Source of the DNA: Favolaschia claudopus | Taxonomy: Eukaryota; Basidiomycota; Agaricomycetes; Agaricales; Mycenaceae | Assembly (NCBI GenBank): GCA_037176885.1 | Contig: JAWWNJ010000009.1 | Span: 2,108,001 to 2,172,000 of the forward strand | Direction: 5' to 3' | Length of the DNA stretch: 64,000 bases | Shown: piece after piece, positions 21,701 through 33,695 of the stretch | Layout: each line of letters opens with the position of its first letter | Position numbering within the stretch: position 1 is the first letter of the stretch | Notes under the pieces: generated by a model | The model's input: only the letters and a program-made list of their open reading frames with translations | Told to the model about the DNA's origin: nothing | Database searches by the model: none | Made by a program: the position numbers and the translations under genes

Positions 21701-24392
21701 CAGCTGTAGGCGCGGCTTCATCTTCTTCATCTTGCTCCACCGCGCCTTCAGGTTCCTCGGTCAACGTGATCGCGCCTCGTCCCCCAACCTCCGGAATTCC
21801 GGCGCGAGCATCTAAAACAGATGGCATCAACAACCAATTCCATTGGTGCAGCACAAGAGAAAGCCAAGTTTGAAAGCAGACCATAGAATCATAGGCAATG
21901 CATCCCAAGCGCTGATTTTAGGATGCACGGTTTTTTCATAACACAAACAAAAAGGAAGGAAAGAAAAAGAAAAATCAGGAATCACCATCATCACCACTAT
22001 CTTTCCTCCCCGACCCAACGCTCCTCGCAGAAACCGCACTGTCCTTCCTTACTGGCAAAGGCGGCCGCCCCTGCTGGCCTGCCGCCGCAAACGGATTAAA
22101 CCCACCCATCTTCGCCATCTTCTCCCTCACGCGGCGCTTCCGCGCCTCTTCTTCCTCTTCTTCAGTCAGCTCGGGGGCGGCAGCAGCCTCTTCCGCGCCC
22201 TCCTCGCGTTCCTGAGGTTCCTCCTCCTGCTGGGGTTGATGCGGCGATGATACCTCCTCCGGCGGAGCGGTGGATTTGCGCGAAGGCGGCGTGTGCACAG
22301 GACGCGGCGCACCAAACGGATTCATCCCACCCATTTTCGCCATGCGTTCGGCGACGCGGGCTCGGCGTGCGGCCTCTTCGTCGGGTTCATCTTGCTGCTC
22401 CGACTCGGGCTGCTGCTGCTGCACTTCAGGCTCGCGCGTTTCTTGCGCTGAGGACAGAGGTTCGGTTTCCTGTTCTTGTTCCTCCTCGTGCGGCGCCTCG
22501 ACTGGAGTGGGAACGTTCTCAGCAGCTGCAGCTGGGGCCAAGGTCGGATGCAGCCCAACAGCTTCCCCAGGCACGACCGCTTCCTCCTCCTCCCCGCCCT
22601 CATGCCTCATCTCCTCCCCACCCCCAACAGGCAGAATCTCGACCTCCTTCACCCGCGCACGAACAGCCTCAACCTCAATCGGAATTGTCTCCTCTGCATC
22701 GGCAAGCCCCGCCACGCCAACATCTGAAGAAGGAGCATCCCCAATCCAAGACTCCCTTCCTTCAGCAGGCGTCACGAACACCTCCTCAGTCTCCGTGGAG
22801 GCAGTCGGCTGTTCTGCCATTGAAGGCGCAGGCGGGGGAACAGAGCGTTCTGCTTCTTCCTCTTTGGCAGGCGGCGCACTTATCTCCTCCTTCTCCTCCC
22901 GTTCCGCTTTCTCAGCGACATCATTCACAATCGCCCCCTGCTCCTTGCCTTCCTCTTTCTCCTTCTCAGTCTCCGCCAGAACAGGTATTTCCTCTTCTGC
23001 CTTAGATGGCTCTCCCTCCTCGACCTCCTTTATCTCGTCCTTGACCTCTGTCTCAGGCTGCGTAACACCCTCCACTTCGCGCGCAGGCGGCATAGGTGAC
23101 ACCCCCCGCTTCTTCCTCGGCGGCGCCGCGCGTCGCGGTGCTGCAGGAACAGGCATCGATTTTGGTGTGTGGTGGCCTGCTGGGGGAGAAAGGGCGGGTA
23201 TGGGAGGAGAGGTTGTTGCTGAATGAGAGGAGGTGGGGACGTCGGGTTTCTCGTCTTCTTCCAAGGTTGAGGTCGCTGGGGCGGGGGATTCGTCGACTGG
23301 AGCGGGCGCTAGGTTGAATGTAATTAGAAAGTGCTTCGTGCGGAAAATGAACAGAAGAGAGAAGGAGAGACACGATTGAAAAATGAGCAGGCAGATACTT
23401 ACCGACATCGTCTTCGTGTTTCTCGACGGCGGGAGTACCAGTGCTTTGCGCAGATTCGACTGCAAACATGGTATTTCAGACATGATGATTGGAGAGAATA
23501 GATGGGCTCACGTTCGGCTGCGGGCGGCGGGGGTGATGTTGCAGGCGAGGCTAACTCACCGATGCTGGGAGGAACGGCGGCAGGAATTGGAGGCGACGTT
23601 GGGGGCGACGCTATGGGATGTGTCGGCGATGAATCCAGAGATGCGCAAACCCATCAACCTACCTGCAGTCCCCTCAGGATGCGGGCTCTTGACTGACTGT
23701 GAATCTTCGCTGGTGCGTTTCTTCGGCATTGTCGGCTTCGGGCCAAAGACTGGAGGCGCCATCCCGACGCGCGCACCGCCCAAACGCGCCATCCGCGCAG
23801 CAATAGCTGCACGCCGCTGGCGTTCCTCCTCTTCAGGATCCTGTTCCGCGGCCTCACCCTCACCTCCTTCAGTCTTTCCCTTGTCGTCTATCTCACCCTC
23901 CGGCTTGGCCGCAGCTTCATGAGTCATCTTGTCTTCCTCACCATCGTCCGTCCTCTTTCTTTCCGGAATCGCAACAACAACCTCTTCCTCCACAGGCGGC
24001 TTCGGCGGGGGCACCCACTTCCTCCCAGTACCCACAGCCGGTGCAGCCGGCGCCGCGGGAGCACCAAACGCTCCCCGACCCTGCAGCGCAGCCATACGGT
24101 CCTTGAGGCTACCTCCGCGCCCGATACTCTCTTTCGCGTCGCTCGCGCTCATTCCACCAGCTGCACCGCCCTTCACCGGGCCTCCCTCGCCCTCTGCGCC
24201 GGCCGAGAAAGACGGGGTGTCTGCTGGGGGACTGGCGGGCTTTGGCTTCCATGAGACTGTGCCTGCGGGCTTGGGGCGCAACGGGGGAGGTGCGCGCGCG
24301 TTATCTGTACTGGCATTGGGCTTCTCGAATGCTGCTATACGGTCGCGCAGCGATCCGGGCTTGGGTTTTGGCGGCGGCGGCGAGTCGCTCAT
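18776..24392 (-). CDS. BBC1: AIM3/BBC1-like actin-patch scaffold
   Basis: Seven exons: 24392-23663, 23610-23512, 23459-23403, 23308-21986, 21811-20555, 20499-18848 and 18799-18776. All junctions are GT-AG and in phase, giving 1,713 aa. The C-terminal 190 residues (from about YSSDDLVAIWGRVGVHLCEA to KVYRVLEA) match the AIM3/BBC1 C-terminal domain. In yeast, Bbc1 binds type I myosin and Las17/WASP at endocytic actin patches. The rest is disordered, Pro/Glu-rich, with many PPPPR/PPPPP stretches that would bind SH3 domains. Two N-terminal SL(R/K)DR(I/M)AA motifs and five copies of a (R)xxIAxRMAxxGG-type helix are spaced through it. No SH3 domain is visible at the N-terminus, unlike yeast Bbc1. 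The ATG at 24392 is preferred because the five upstream codons start with GTG. Confidence 0.82.
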
Positions 24393-24764
24393 CGTCGTCT
24401 GGGACACGCGTTCATCAAAATTGTGACGATCAAGTCACCATCAAACTTGCCACCACCAACTTTGAACTTGCTTGAAACCAACTTTAAACATGAACGTTGC
24501 ATGAACTGCCAGTGGATGCTAGGACCAGTTATCGAAGGTAATTGCGATTCAGAGTCGGTATTGTGCCTCAATAGTCACATTTCTCTCTGCAAGTTCCGGC
24601 GCTAGTTGCCTGCTTCCGAGGATCTGAATCGACACATTGTGCCAGCTGTTGGGCGTAGGACCGACGGAACTCCCCCATTCTGGACTCCTTGTGTGCGGCG
24701 AAATGTACCTAGTTCTCTCTAAATCGAGTCTCAATTTTTCCAGATGCGCGGCCTTCAGAATCAC
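24393..24764. other. promoter side of the BBC1-like gene
   Basis: About 370 bases between the scaffold ATG and the left end of the TA-flanked element. No clear TATA element; nothing else recognised. Confidence 0.35.
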
Positions 24765-24766
24765 TA

Positions 24767-26045
24767 CATCAGTAAAACTACAGCTTTCTCTTTCAGGTCT
24801 TTGAGGTCTTTGTATAGACCGGAAAGACCTCAAAGACGCGTCGAAGTTGAAAGAGCAGAGCTCTTTTAAAACAAGGTTCCTTTAGCTATATAAAGACTTC
24901 GCATCTTCCCAAAGACCTCAAAGACCATCTCCTCTTCGTAAAGAGCGCGGATAAAGAGCTTCAAAGTCCCTCGAAAGACTCGGTGAAAGACAGTTTATAA
25001 TGTAAGATAAAGATAAATATATTGCAGAATACAGTACATCAAGTCAATAATACAGCGCAAACCGTCGGGGATGTTCGTCACAAAGACATGCTAAGACAAA
25101 TGGCCTAGCTGGACTCACATCGAAGGCTGAACACAAATATCCGCGCTGCGAACGGCACTGTACACTCAGAGCACGGCCGAGGTAGCAAATATCAGTTGGA
25201 CTTCAAGCTAGCTGCCAGTGCAAACTCACAACGAGAAAACCGGGGCCGTGCGCAACATATCCGATACCAACTCCATCCTTTTGCGACGCGCTACTTGCTT
25301 CCAGCTTGCTGATAGCAACCCGAGGTCAACCTTGAGGAGACTATTTCATGTACGTACGAAGACTTGAAGAATCTTGCAAGATACAGCTCGAGAAGACAGT
25401 GAAGGTTTGATATGACTAGATACAGAGTCTTGAGGTGTTGAATTGAGAGCCTGAAGGGAATTCATCATGACTTGAGGCTTCGAAGGCTGGCAACAGCGAC
25501 ACCGACAGTGAGCTTGAGGATATGGTGGTTCTCTTGACATGACAAACAGGTCTTGAAGACGATTGATATTCTTGGTTCATAGCGTGAATGTATTCTTCGA
25601 CGTTGGGCAGCCGAGGGATTGGGAACGGCGCTTGGGGACGCGGGATGTGGGGGGGAAAGTAGGGGAGGGTGGTGGGAGAAGGCAAAAGGCAACGAACCAA
25701 TTGATGCGGTTGCCACATCACGCCATCTGTCAATGCTTTCGTACTGATCATCATCGGACTTTGAAAGACTTGGTCCATTTCACGTTCGTCTGTCGAAACT
25801 CAAATCTCAATTTCTCCCAACTACGCTATGTTCTTCGAATTTAACGTGCGCAGACATTGCCGGGGGCTGGAGGAGCATCTCAGACTTCGAAATGAGCTCG
25901 GAATTTCAACCAACTTTCCCATAGTTCTCGGCTTCCCAAAGACCTCCGAAGACCCTTCTCAAAGACCAAAGACCACATCTTATAGTTCAAAGACTTGATC
26001 TCATAGTTCAAAGACCCGAAAGAGAAATGTGTAGTTTTACTGATG
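24767..26045. mobile_element. 1,279-bp TA-flanked element with CAAAGAC-rich ends
   Basis: The two ends are inverted copies: CATCAGTAAAACTACA is identical at both, followed by a similar TTTCTCTTTC-GGTCTTTGA stretch. TA dinucleotides flank both sides (24765-24766 and 26046-26047), as for Tc1/mariner-type elements. The terminal 200 bases at the left and 120 at the right are dense in AAAGACCTC / TCAAAGAC words. The interior has no transposase; its longest frame (minus, 25416-25778) is a Pro-rich frame of unknown kind. A two-base duplication is weak evidence, so the ends rest mainly on the inverted match. Confidence 0.7.
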
Positions 26046-26257
26046 TACCCATTAGGCTCGCAGACCATTCGCCTTCACTGTATCCGTCACTCTCTGTTTG
26101 TTCTTCATTCTGTGTCTTCTAGGCAATGGTTCAGCCATCCAAAAATTCCCCTTTCGAAGCTTCGATCTCTCAGGCAGACAATAAAAGGTATCAAAATCGC
26201 GTCATCTCCTCCCTATCAAATTTAGGATTCGGTCTAAACATAACAGGTCTTATCTCC

Positions 26258-28508
26258 ATGTCTTCCTACACCATCTTGTTGACCTTCATTCTACTTGGCG
26301 TCTCAATTCTCACTCAGGCTCACTTACAAAGCGTCTTCGAGACTCAAAAACCCATCTTCCACCACCCTATCGAGCGCGTCGCGGTCGTCGGGGCAGGACC
26401 AGCGGGACTCCAAGCGGCCGCACACCTCGTCGAGCACAACTTTACTGTTCGCTTGTTTGAACGTGCCCCGCACCCAGGTGGGACCTGGTTCTACAGCGAG
26501 GAGACCCCTTCCAGGGAATCATATCCGTGAGCTTTGTCTTGGCTCTAGTAACTGAATCGACCTGATTAAATTCAGCGACGACTCTCTCGATTACTCTGCT
26601 CAGATACCCCTTCAACTCCCAGCAACAAAGTATTATCAAGAAGGCGACGATGGCTTAACTTTGGAAGAAAGATGGACTCGTCATTGGCGACCTCGACCAG
26701 TCTGGTCCAGCCTTTTCACCAACTCTCCGAAAGTAAGCGAAAACATACCTATCGCAACCACTTCCCAAACAATATCCAACCCAAACATGTATGCCAGATC
26801 AGCACCGAACTCCCAGACGTTCCTTACACCCCCGACACCCCCTATGTGCTCTCTCACCGCACTATCCAACGCCACGTCCGCTCCTACGCCTCCCACCACT
26901 GCCTCAACTCCAACGACCACTGCCCCAGAACGCCATCCTCACCCCAAGTCACCTCCTACTCCACTCTCGTAGCGAAGGTCGAAAAAGACGAAGCATCGCA
27001 TGTATGGATCCTCACCCTCCGTCGTCTGAACCGGCTTCCCGAATCAAACCGCATCCAAGAAGAATGGTGGACAGAAGCCTTCGATGCGGTCGTACTCGCT
27101 TCAGGACCATACGTCTCTCCCCACGTTCCCGACATCCCAGGCATCGTCGATTGGAGCAAAGCGAGAATTAATGAAGACTATTGTATGTATCATTCGCAAA
27201 GCTACCGACATCCAGAGCGGTATGCGGGTAAGGTAAGTCGTTCAAGTTCGCTGTGATGCATGGGAAGTGATTGACCCGTGTTCAAAGACTGTCCTCATCG
27301 TTGGCGCCTCCGTCTCCGCCTCCGAAATCGCGCGTGATATCAGCCCTTTCACACATCGTCTCATCGCCAGCGTCCGGGTGAGTTTTACATCCATCCAGTT
27401 CAACATAGCCAAAAATATACGATATAATTTCCAGCCACCGAAAGACACCAGAGGTTCTAGACAGCGCAGTCTCACGCGATTCCCCAACATCACAGAATTC
27501 GTCCCGGAGGTTGCTTCCTTTCAGAGCCTGCAGACCCACACCAACGGCATCCGCACAGGAGAAATTCTGCTTGTCAATGGCAGTGTTCTCCAAGGCATCG
27601 ATGAAGTATGTGAATGTCCACACAATCCTCCTTGCGCTGCTGAGAAATCATTCTAGATAATACTGGCCACTGGGTATCGAAGCTCGGCTCTGTATCCTCC
27701 CACTTCGTGAGATTCGAGTTCTTTCCTCGTAATCCCGTTTCGCATCTTGACCCCCAGAACAACGCGACGTCCGGAAAATATAACCTGGACCGGCCACTAC
27801 ATCCCCGATCCAACACTCGTTTACACCGTTGGTTAGTTCTCGTGCCTACATCGTGTCCACAAAATTCATACACGCATTATCTGCAACTCATGTTTAGGCC
27901 GACCCTGGACCATCGGCCGCTACCAATCCTACGGCTTCGTCCAAGTGTGGAAAGGCACCGCCGACGTTCCTCCACCAGAGTCAACGAATGATTCCAAGCT
28001 CAAAGACGGAGAGGACGAAGGCGATGGCAGTACGATCCCGTACTGGCGTGAAATGTGGTACGGTGAAGGTAAGTATTCTAAGTTCAGACCGATTTTTTTT
28101 TGTGCAGTAGCATTAATGATTCCTCGCATGCAGCCCTGATCCGTAGATATGTAACGTGGCTGAACGACGCCTCATTGAAGGACGGAGGGCGTTTTGTCGA
28201 TCCTCCCCCAATTGAGTATGGCCCACTTCGATTACGTCTTTTCAGTTCACTCAAAATGGCGTTCAGACATCTTGAACTTCTGAAATACTACGCGGTCGTC
28301 CACCTTCTCAATGTAAGCATATTCCTACTAGTACTAGTTCCCCATTCCCTTCGTGTACCGCGAAAAAAAAGTTAAACCGGATTTGCAGAACACACAACAA
28401 CTGGAAGGCATCGGGCTCAACCTCTTCTCCCCATTCTCACCAAATCAGCACTTGGTGACTGATCTCAATCCATGGGACGCGTTTGTGGATGAAGATGCGG
28501 ACTGGTAG
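26258..28508 (+). CDS. flavin-containing monooxygenase (FMO-like)
   Basis: Multi-exon gene of roughly 570-590 aa. The first residues (SSYTILLTFILLGVSILTQA) are a signal peptide or membrane anchor, which is why ATG 26258 is preferred over the in-frame ATG at 26126. Next comes the FAD-binding GxGxxG motif VAVVGAGPAGLQAA with FERAPHPGGTW, then an FMO-type segment HSQSYRHPERYAGK. After an intron comes the NADPH-binding VLIVGASVSASEIA, and the ATG-containing motif IILATGYRS. An intron with a GTGAGA donor after PPTS removes an apparent stop. Known role of the family: NADPH- and O2-dependent oxygenation of soft nucleophiles such as amines and sulfides, or Baeyer-Villiger reactions; the substrate here is unknown. 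All introns splice cleanly to the TAG at 28506-28508. Its promoter adjoins the TA-flanked element. Confidence 0.85.
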
Positions 28509-28903
28509 TCTGTTTCTACAGTGATGCAGGCTCTTCGAACACTATGTTGCAATTTCGTTATTTTTCTCTGAGATCTATGCACCTATCATCGAACCTCTTA
28601 TGCGACCACAGCGCAACATTCAAGCTTGATTCCAGGTTTTGATTCACATTATGAAGTAGGTATTTATTGTACACGTTCCTTGAGGATATCCATGATGATT
28701 GTCTAGGCATGCCAAGTCGTAAGCTCAATCCTGTCGCTAAGCCAGTGGGCCACCGAAGTCACTCAGGGCGTCGAACTCTCCCTCTGCGCTGTCACATGCA
28801 CCTCATTGAGTTTCTCGTCACTCCCCGCAACAGGCTTTTTCTTGGGATCATTCCGCGACGTGACATAGGTCATGTTGAGGATAAGGCATCTATTAACGAT
28901 GAT
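28509..28903. other. convergent intergenic region
   Basis: Shared 3' flank of the monooxygenase (plus) and the membrane protein (minus). No gene; the plus-strand ORF at 28667-28978 overlaps the end of the membrane protein gene and lacks any motif. Confidence 0.45.
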
Positions 28904-30046
28904 TCAAATGAGTTTCAGCTTGGAACTACCAAAAGAGAACACAACGCACGCAAGCCATTCCGTCAAAACTCCCAATAAATATTCGATAACAGTGAAACGC
29001 GGCGTAAATCCCTCTGCGCGGTAATTTTCGGCTGTGAAGACAGAGTAAGTGAATGTGTTCGATTTCAGACCCGGAAAGACGCACGATTGTAGTAAGACAA
29101 CTAAGGAGGCGAAAAACCAATTAGTTTGAGACTCATCAGCGACACAGAGAAACAATACGCACACTCCACACAGACGCCTGCAAGATTCCGAAGATCCCAC
29201 GTACAATCAACGGGAACCACGCGATAAACAGCAGCCAAAGCGTAGGATGCACAGTCCCCTTCTTCCTCCTCGAGTCTCCATCCCTTCGGTTATTCCTCAT
29301 CGTAACAAGAATAATTATCATGAGCAGCGCGTTTCCCGCAAGAAACACTCCCTGCCCCGCAGTTCTCGTTATCTTCGAAATCAACAAACGACGCTTGGTG
29401 TCTGGGTCGTCGGGCTGCGAGTAATCGGCACCCGCGAGGTAAGACCCGCCGACGACAATGGCGGTGTTGGCGAGAATAAGGGCAGAGTGGAAGAACACCA
29501 TGGGATTATCGTGGTAAATGACGAAGGCGAAGGGGCCGAGGAATAGGAAGATGAAGAATTTGCGCCATTTGTTGTGGGTAGAACCGGGTTTGTCGCGGGG
29601 CTCGAGCCAGGACTCTCCACTGGCGAGGTTGTGTTGGTGCCACGAAATGACAAAGCGGAAGGAGCAGAGGACTAGAGAGAAATATCCCTCTGCGCCGAGA
29701 ATGAGGAACGCTATTGTGGACGAAGATTCAGCTGTTCATTCGTGTTATGGGAGGGAACAATGATGCACACCGAGGAATAAATCGGTGTTATCGAATCCCA
29801 AGACACCGAAGCCCAAACCGCACGCTTGCGAAGCGACACGGATGGTGACATGGAAGAATAAAAACGAATACCGCGACCGCCATTTTATTCGGTGCGTCAA
29901 GAACGCGAAGAGCATCCATGAAAATATGGCGAGATACTAAAAGATTCACCATTGATGAGGAGAACATTTAGAGGCTGAAAGGAGCTCACCCCAATCAAAA
30001 AGGCGAGCGCCGCGCCAGCTTCGCCAGTGAATTTATGTGCCGCCAT
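28904..30046 (-). CDS. multi-pass membrane protein, possibly DUF7702-like
   Basis: The start ATG at 30046 (MAAHKFTGEAGAALAFLIG) is followed by an exon with YLAIFSWMLFAFLTHRIKW and RVASQACGLGFGVLGFDN, then LFLAFLILGAEGYFSLVLCS, FFIFLFLGPFAFVIY, HSALILANTAIVVGGSYLAG, VFLAGNALLMIIILVTM, HPTLWLLFIAWFPLIVRGIF and a last helix YLLGVLTEWLACVVF. That makes about seven transmembrane helices. The pattern 'HPxLWxLFxxxxPLxxRxxFGILQ' and the C-terminal 'E' helix resemble the fungal DUF7702 family, though I hold that only loosely. The intron between ASVW and VLLQSC (GTGTGC...TTAG) is needed to avoid a stop. Substrate or signal unknown. It converges on the monooxygenase gene. Confidence 0.65.
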
Positions 30047-30694
30047 TGGGGAGGGAAGATAAGGAACTTAGAGGGGGCGAAAGTACTAAATACAAGACAA
30101 AAAATGATACGAATCTTGATGCTGTTAACCTAACTTGAGGACCTAAGACGTCAGTGACAGGGTTTCACTTTGCAATTAATTCCCTATATAGCAGAGAGTC
30201 GCTCCATGGATGGAGGGTGAAGACTTGGCGTTTGGTTATCAGGGGCTGACACTGAAGAAATATAAGAGGGTCGAGAAAGACTCCGAGTCGAAAAAGGGAA
30301 AGAAAAGAAAAATGTTGCTGCGATTGGCTGCGATCAAGATCTGCGCATCGCCGCAGCTTACTGGCTCAGATGACCGATGGCGAAGGAAGGCAAAGCTGTG
30401 CGCAAATCCTTGATGTGAGACCAGACGCGATCTGTCACATCCCGTGCTGCTGTGACAATCGGGTTTACTGTACTTAATGTCTCCGACCTCAACTTAGTTT
30501 GGAGCCAGGGTAAGGCAACTTCTCCATACCGAGGGTGATGGCAATGCAAATACAGTAGCTATGTTACACGGGCGAATAAATAAATTAAATTATTTCTTCT
30601 TATCCAAGCCAAAGCACGCGGAGTTCAGATTTGAAGCTGTTGGTACCACTGTTGCATCACGAGCAGTTGAGATTCTGTTGGAAATAAATCAATA
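30047..30694. other. intergenic, nothing recognised
   Basis: Between the membrane protein's ATG and the 3' end of the zinc-cluster factor. A small Lys-rich plus-strand frame (30210-30413) has no homology I know. An AT-rich block lies at about 30560-30610. Confidence 0.4.
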
Positions 30695-32737
30695 CTAAGG
30701 TTTTATCAAAGTTCGAAAAAGAAAAAACAAACCGAAAAGTCGACAGCTTGGCGCCAATACGGTCATGAAATTGAGTATCGTGGCCATAGATTCAAAAAGC
30801 ACAGGCTCTTTGTGAAAGCCGGGGCCATTACGCCGATCCCTTAGAAACCAAACCTCTGCCACGATTGCTTGGAAAGCAGCCAACAACAGACTCTGTGGGA
30901 CAGAATGTAATCCGTCGACAAGTCCGAAAACTTCCATGTGAAGAAAACTCACACCCATGATCGCGTCAATGTGCCCCAATTTGTCGACCGGCACCTGCGA
31001 AAGGAGAACAACGACGGAACGCGCTGCGTTCAATACACGGAACCTAGAAGGAGAGTCCCCAGAGACCACGGGTTTGTGCAATTTGATCGTCGCATTGTGC
31101 GCCAGAGTGTGAATCAAAAGGATCTCTCGACCATAACGAAGTTGAACCGCGGGTAAATTGATTTTGAATTTCTCGATGAGTGCATCGATGGAGTTGAAGG
31201 AGTGTGCACATGTGGAATTATGTTCCCCATCTGTGTAAGAGTTATATTACGCTTTGGAAATACCATGAAGGTGAGCGGTGGACCTACTTGGCTCATAATT
31301 TGACGCAATGAGCGAAGCCTTCTCGAACAAGATTGCTGCCTTCGCGTGTAGTGCTGCCAACGACGTTCCATCGTCTTCTTGACCCGACAGAAACGCAGTT
31401 ACGGTGGTGGAGTTTGTATTTGGGAACGCCTGGCTATATGCGCAGTGAGCGAACGGATATGACACTGGAATAGAACTTGCCTGCAAGCCTGATCCTATCT
31501 CCAAAGGCCAAGGGGTATCAATCTTCGAGTCCGTGGATGAGATGATGGAGGGAGATTCATTCGCAGACGTCCAGCAATTATTCAGCGAAAGAACCGTCCA
31601 GAAAGCATTAACGCGGTCGAATTCTTCCATCGGATTCCGCGGAGGAGGTAAAGAGGTTCTGGCTGAAGTCGATGTCCGAGACCGAATTCGATGCAACGAA
31701 GAGCTCAGAACGAGAGATACCGCCGCACTGAGGTGATATTTCCCTTCCAGAAACCGTCCATTGCGCATAAAATAGTGCACCAAGAGAACTTCCGCCTGGA
31801 TACGATGAACGACATTATTGGACTGGGCGATCCCATACAGAGATTCTGCTGTCATGCGAAGTGCGCGAGCAAGATAGTCGGCCTCGTGGCTCAAGAGATC
31901 GGGAGATCCAGATAGATGTATGGCCCACAGGTTGACTACATCGACGAGGACAGCGGCTGGCCGAGGCGTCGCTCCCTTACTTTGCCTGTCCGTAGCATCT
32001 TCCCAGAACGTTCTCGCATCGAGGAAATACCCGAATTGCGAACTGTGACGGAGAAAGTTGGAGATTCTTGAAAAGAAAAAAGATTCAATTCTTCGGCGTG
32101 AGGCGAAGATAATCCACGCACAACGGCTCCATTTCAGCTTGCGAAACTCCGCCGAACTGCAGGTCTATGATGAGAAGATGGGATAAAATAGCTCAGGAAT
32201 ATTTGCATTCACCTGACGGGAGTTGGAAGATGATCCTTCTGGTCTCTGCGCCAATGATTGGACAACTGGAGTCGAGTGCCCACTCCGCGAGCTGGGCGTA
32301 GAGTCAGGTCGATGCGCAGCGTACGGATCAAAGAGACGAATAGTGTCCGGTGGATTTTTTTGTGGATGCTGCAGTTCTTCTATTCGCGCCTCGACAATGG
32401 CAATTTGTTCTGCATGTGATGATCTCAGCACAAGAAAACATGACACGGAATAAGACGGCGGACCTTGCAGCACTTGGGATTGTGTGGGCCCGTCATCGCC
32501 ATACTCGCAGTCACGGAACCCAAGAGAGGTCAGGCAATTTTTGCATTCTGGGCGGCCACCGTCACATTTCTGGTGAAGACAAGAAGTAAAGATGTTCAGG
32601 GCTTTCCAGATGTGCGGGTTCGAGACGGTACTCACAATTTTGCGACGACGGCAATTACAACAAGCTTTGCGCGGCTTCCCAGCTTCTCCGCCAAGCGGGA
32701 GGAGAGAATACGAGTTTCTCGACTTGTTCTGCGCCAT
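30695..32737 (-). CDS. Zn(2)Cys(6) fungal transcription factor
   Basis: Start ATG at 32737 (MAQNKSRNSYSLLPLGG). The zinc binuclear cluster is split by an intron: KACCNCRRRKI on one exon, KCDGGRPECKNC...GFRDCEYGD on the next. That is the six-cysteine Gal4-type pattern, with the intron after RRRKI common in basidiomycetes. A short coiled segment AIVEARIEELQ follows, then a Ser/Pro linker and a fungal-specific activation/regulatory region (FLDARTFWEDATD, VVNLWAIHLSGS, ARALRMTAESLYGIAQSNNV, EFDRVNAFWTVLSLNNCWTS) extending to KEPVLFESMATILNFMTVLA near the end. Family role: nuclear DNA binding to CGG-type sites. The target is unknown; the neighbouring monooxygenase and lipase are conceivable but unsupported. 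The last exon may end slightly before 30695 if a further intron exists. Confidence 0.82.
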
Positions 32738-33132
32738 TTCTTTCAATGTTGTTATTTCTATGTTGACTTGCTTTTGCGTTTTATACGAGACTCGTTGAGT
32801 CAAATCGTCTCGGAACTCCTGGGCAAAATAAAGCGTTCATCTATCCGCAATAAGTGTAGGAGCATAGTGGACAAACTGATTCGGAGCACTCGGACTGATG
32901 GTGCAGAAAACTGTATATGTCTTCAATGGCGCCCAATTCTTTCATTGAACAACTAAGTAGCGAAGAAAAATTGGATCATATCGCGCTGGGTCCTCTTGAT
33001 AGCTGATGATCAGTGCTCGGGAGACTTAGAAGTACTTCGCTTGTACTTTGTACCGGTCAGACATACGCGAGTTCTTCCAATTTCAAATACCTTGAGCGAA
33101 AAAGAGCCCTAGTAGAAAGTGTTATAGAAAGA
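32738..33132. other. promoter side of the zinc-cluster gene
   Basis: No gene recognised; runs up to the target duplication of the next element. Confidence 0.35.
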
Positions 33133-33140
33133 CCAAGTTG

Positions 33141-33687
33141 TAAGGCTCCAACCTTTTAGTTTTCGTTTACGCCCGAGGGCAAAACAAACGGAAACGGTCC
33201 TAAACGTTTAGAAAAACCTTTTTAATCGTTTTAAACGGATGTTGGGGCGGCCCAGAGCCGCATGGCTCAAATCAACGAGATCCACTTCTCAAAATTGACT
33301 GAAAGGTATCAAACCAGTTGAACAATGTTTGAATGACTTACACAATGTATACACTCATCGCTGGTCCACGTTTCATCTTGCTCAGCGGGCACCAAGATGT
33401 CGCGCCGTCTCGAAGCCGAAGATTCTGCCGCCCTTGAGGCACTGACTTGATGATCCTGACACTCAGGATCAACCAAGAATCAACGCCGGTATCAACTTGC
33501 ATGGAACGGCAGCTTACACAAAGCTTACAGGATCTTTCCGCACACTGATCTGGCTGATGTAAGTAAGTAACCGTTTAACCGTTTATTTTATTTTTGTTTA
33601 CCGTTTGTCGACCTCGGCAAAACAAACGAAAAAAGAAACGAATACAACCGTTTAAAACGTTTGCAAACGGAAACGGTTGGAGCCTTA
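33141..33687. mobile_element. 547-bp MITE with 8-bp target duplication (hAT-like)
   Basis: Ends TAAGGCTCCAACC (33141) and its reverse complement (ending 33687) are flanked by the same 8-bp word CCAAGTTG (33133-33140 and 33688-33695). The subterminal parts are rich in AAACGGTTT/CGTTTAAACG-type words in both orientations and share CCGAGG-CAAAACAAACG. There is no coding capacity. The size, ends and 8-base duplication fit a hAT-type MITE. Confidence 0.85.
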
Positions 33688-33695
33688 CCAAGTTG

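Noticed and set aside
22270..23226. 318-codon open frame on the plus strand
   Set aside because: It is antisense to the BBC1-like exon 4; low-complexity coding DNA keeps the opposite frames open.
30210..30413. Lys-rich small frame next to the membrane protein gene
   Set aside because: Purine-rich low-complexity DNA with no homology or splice support.
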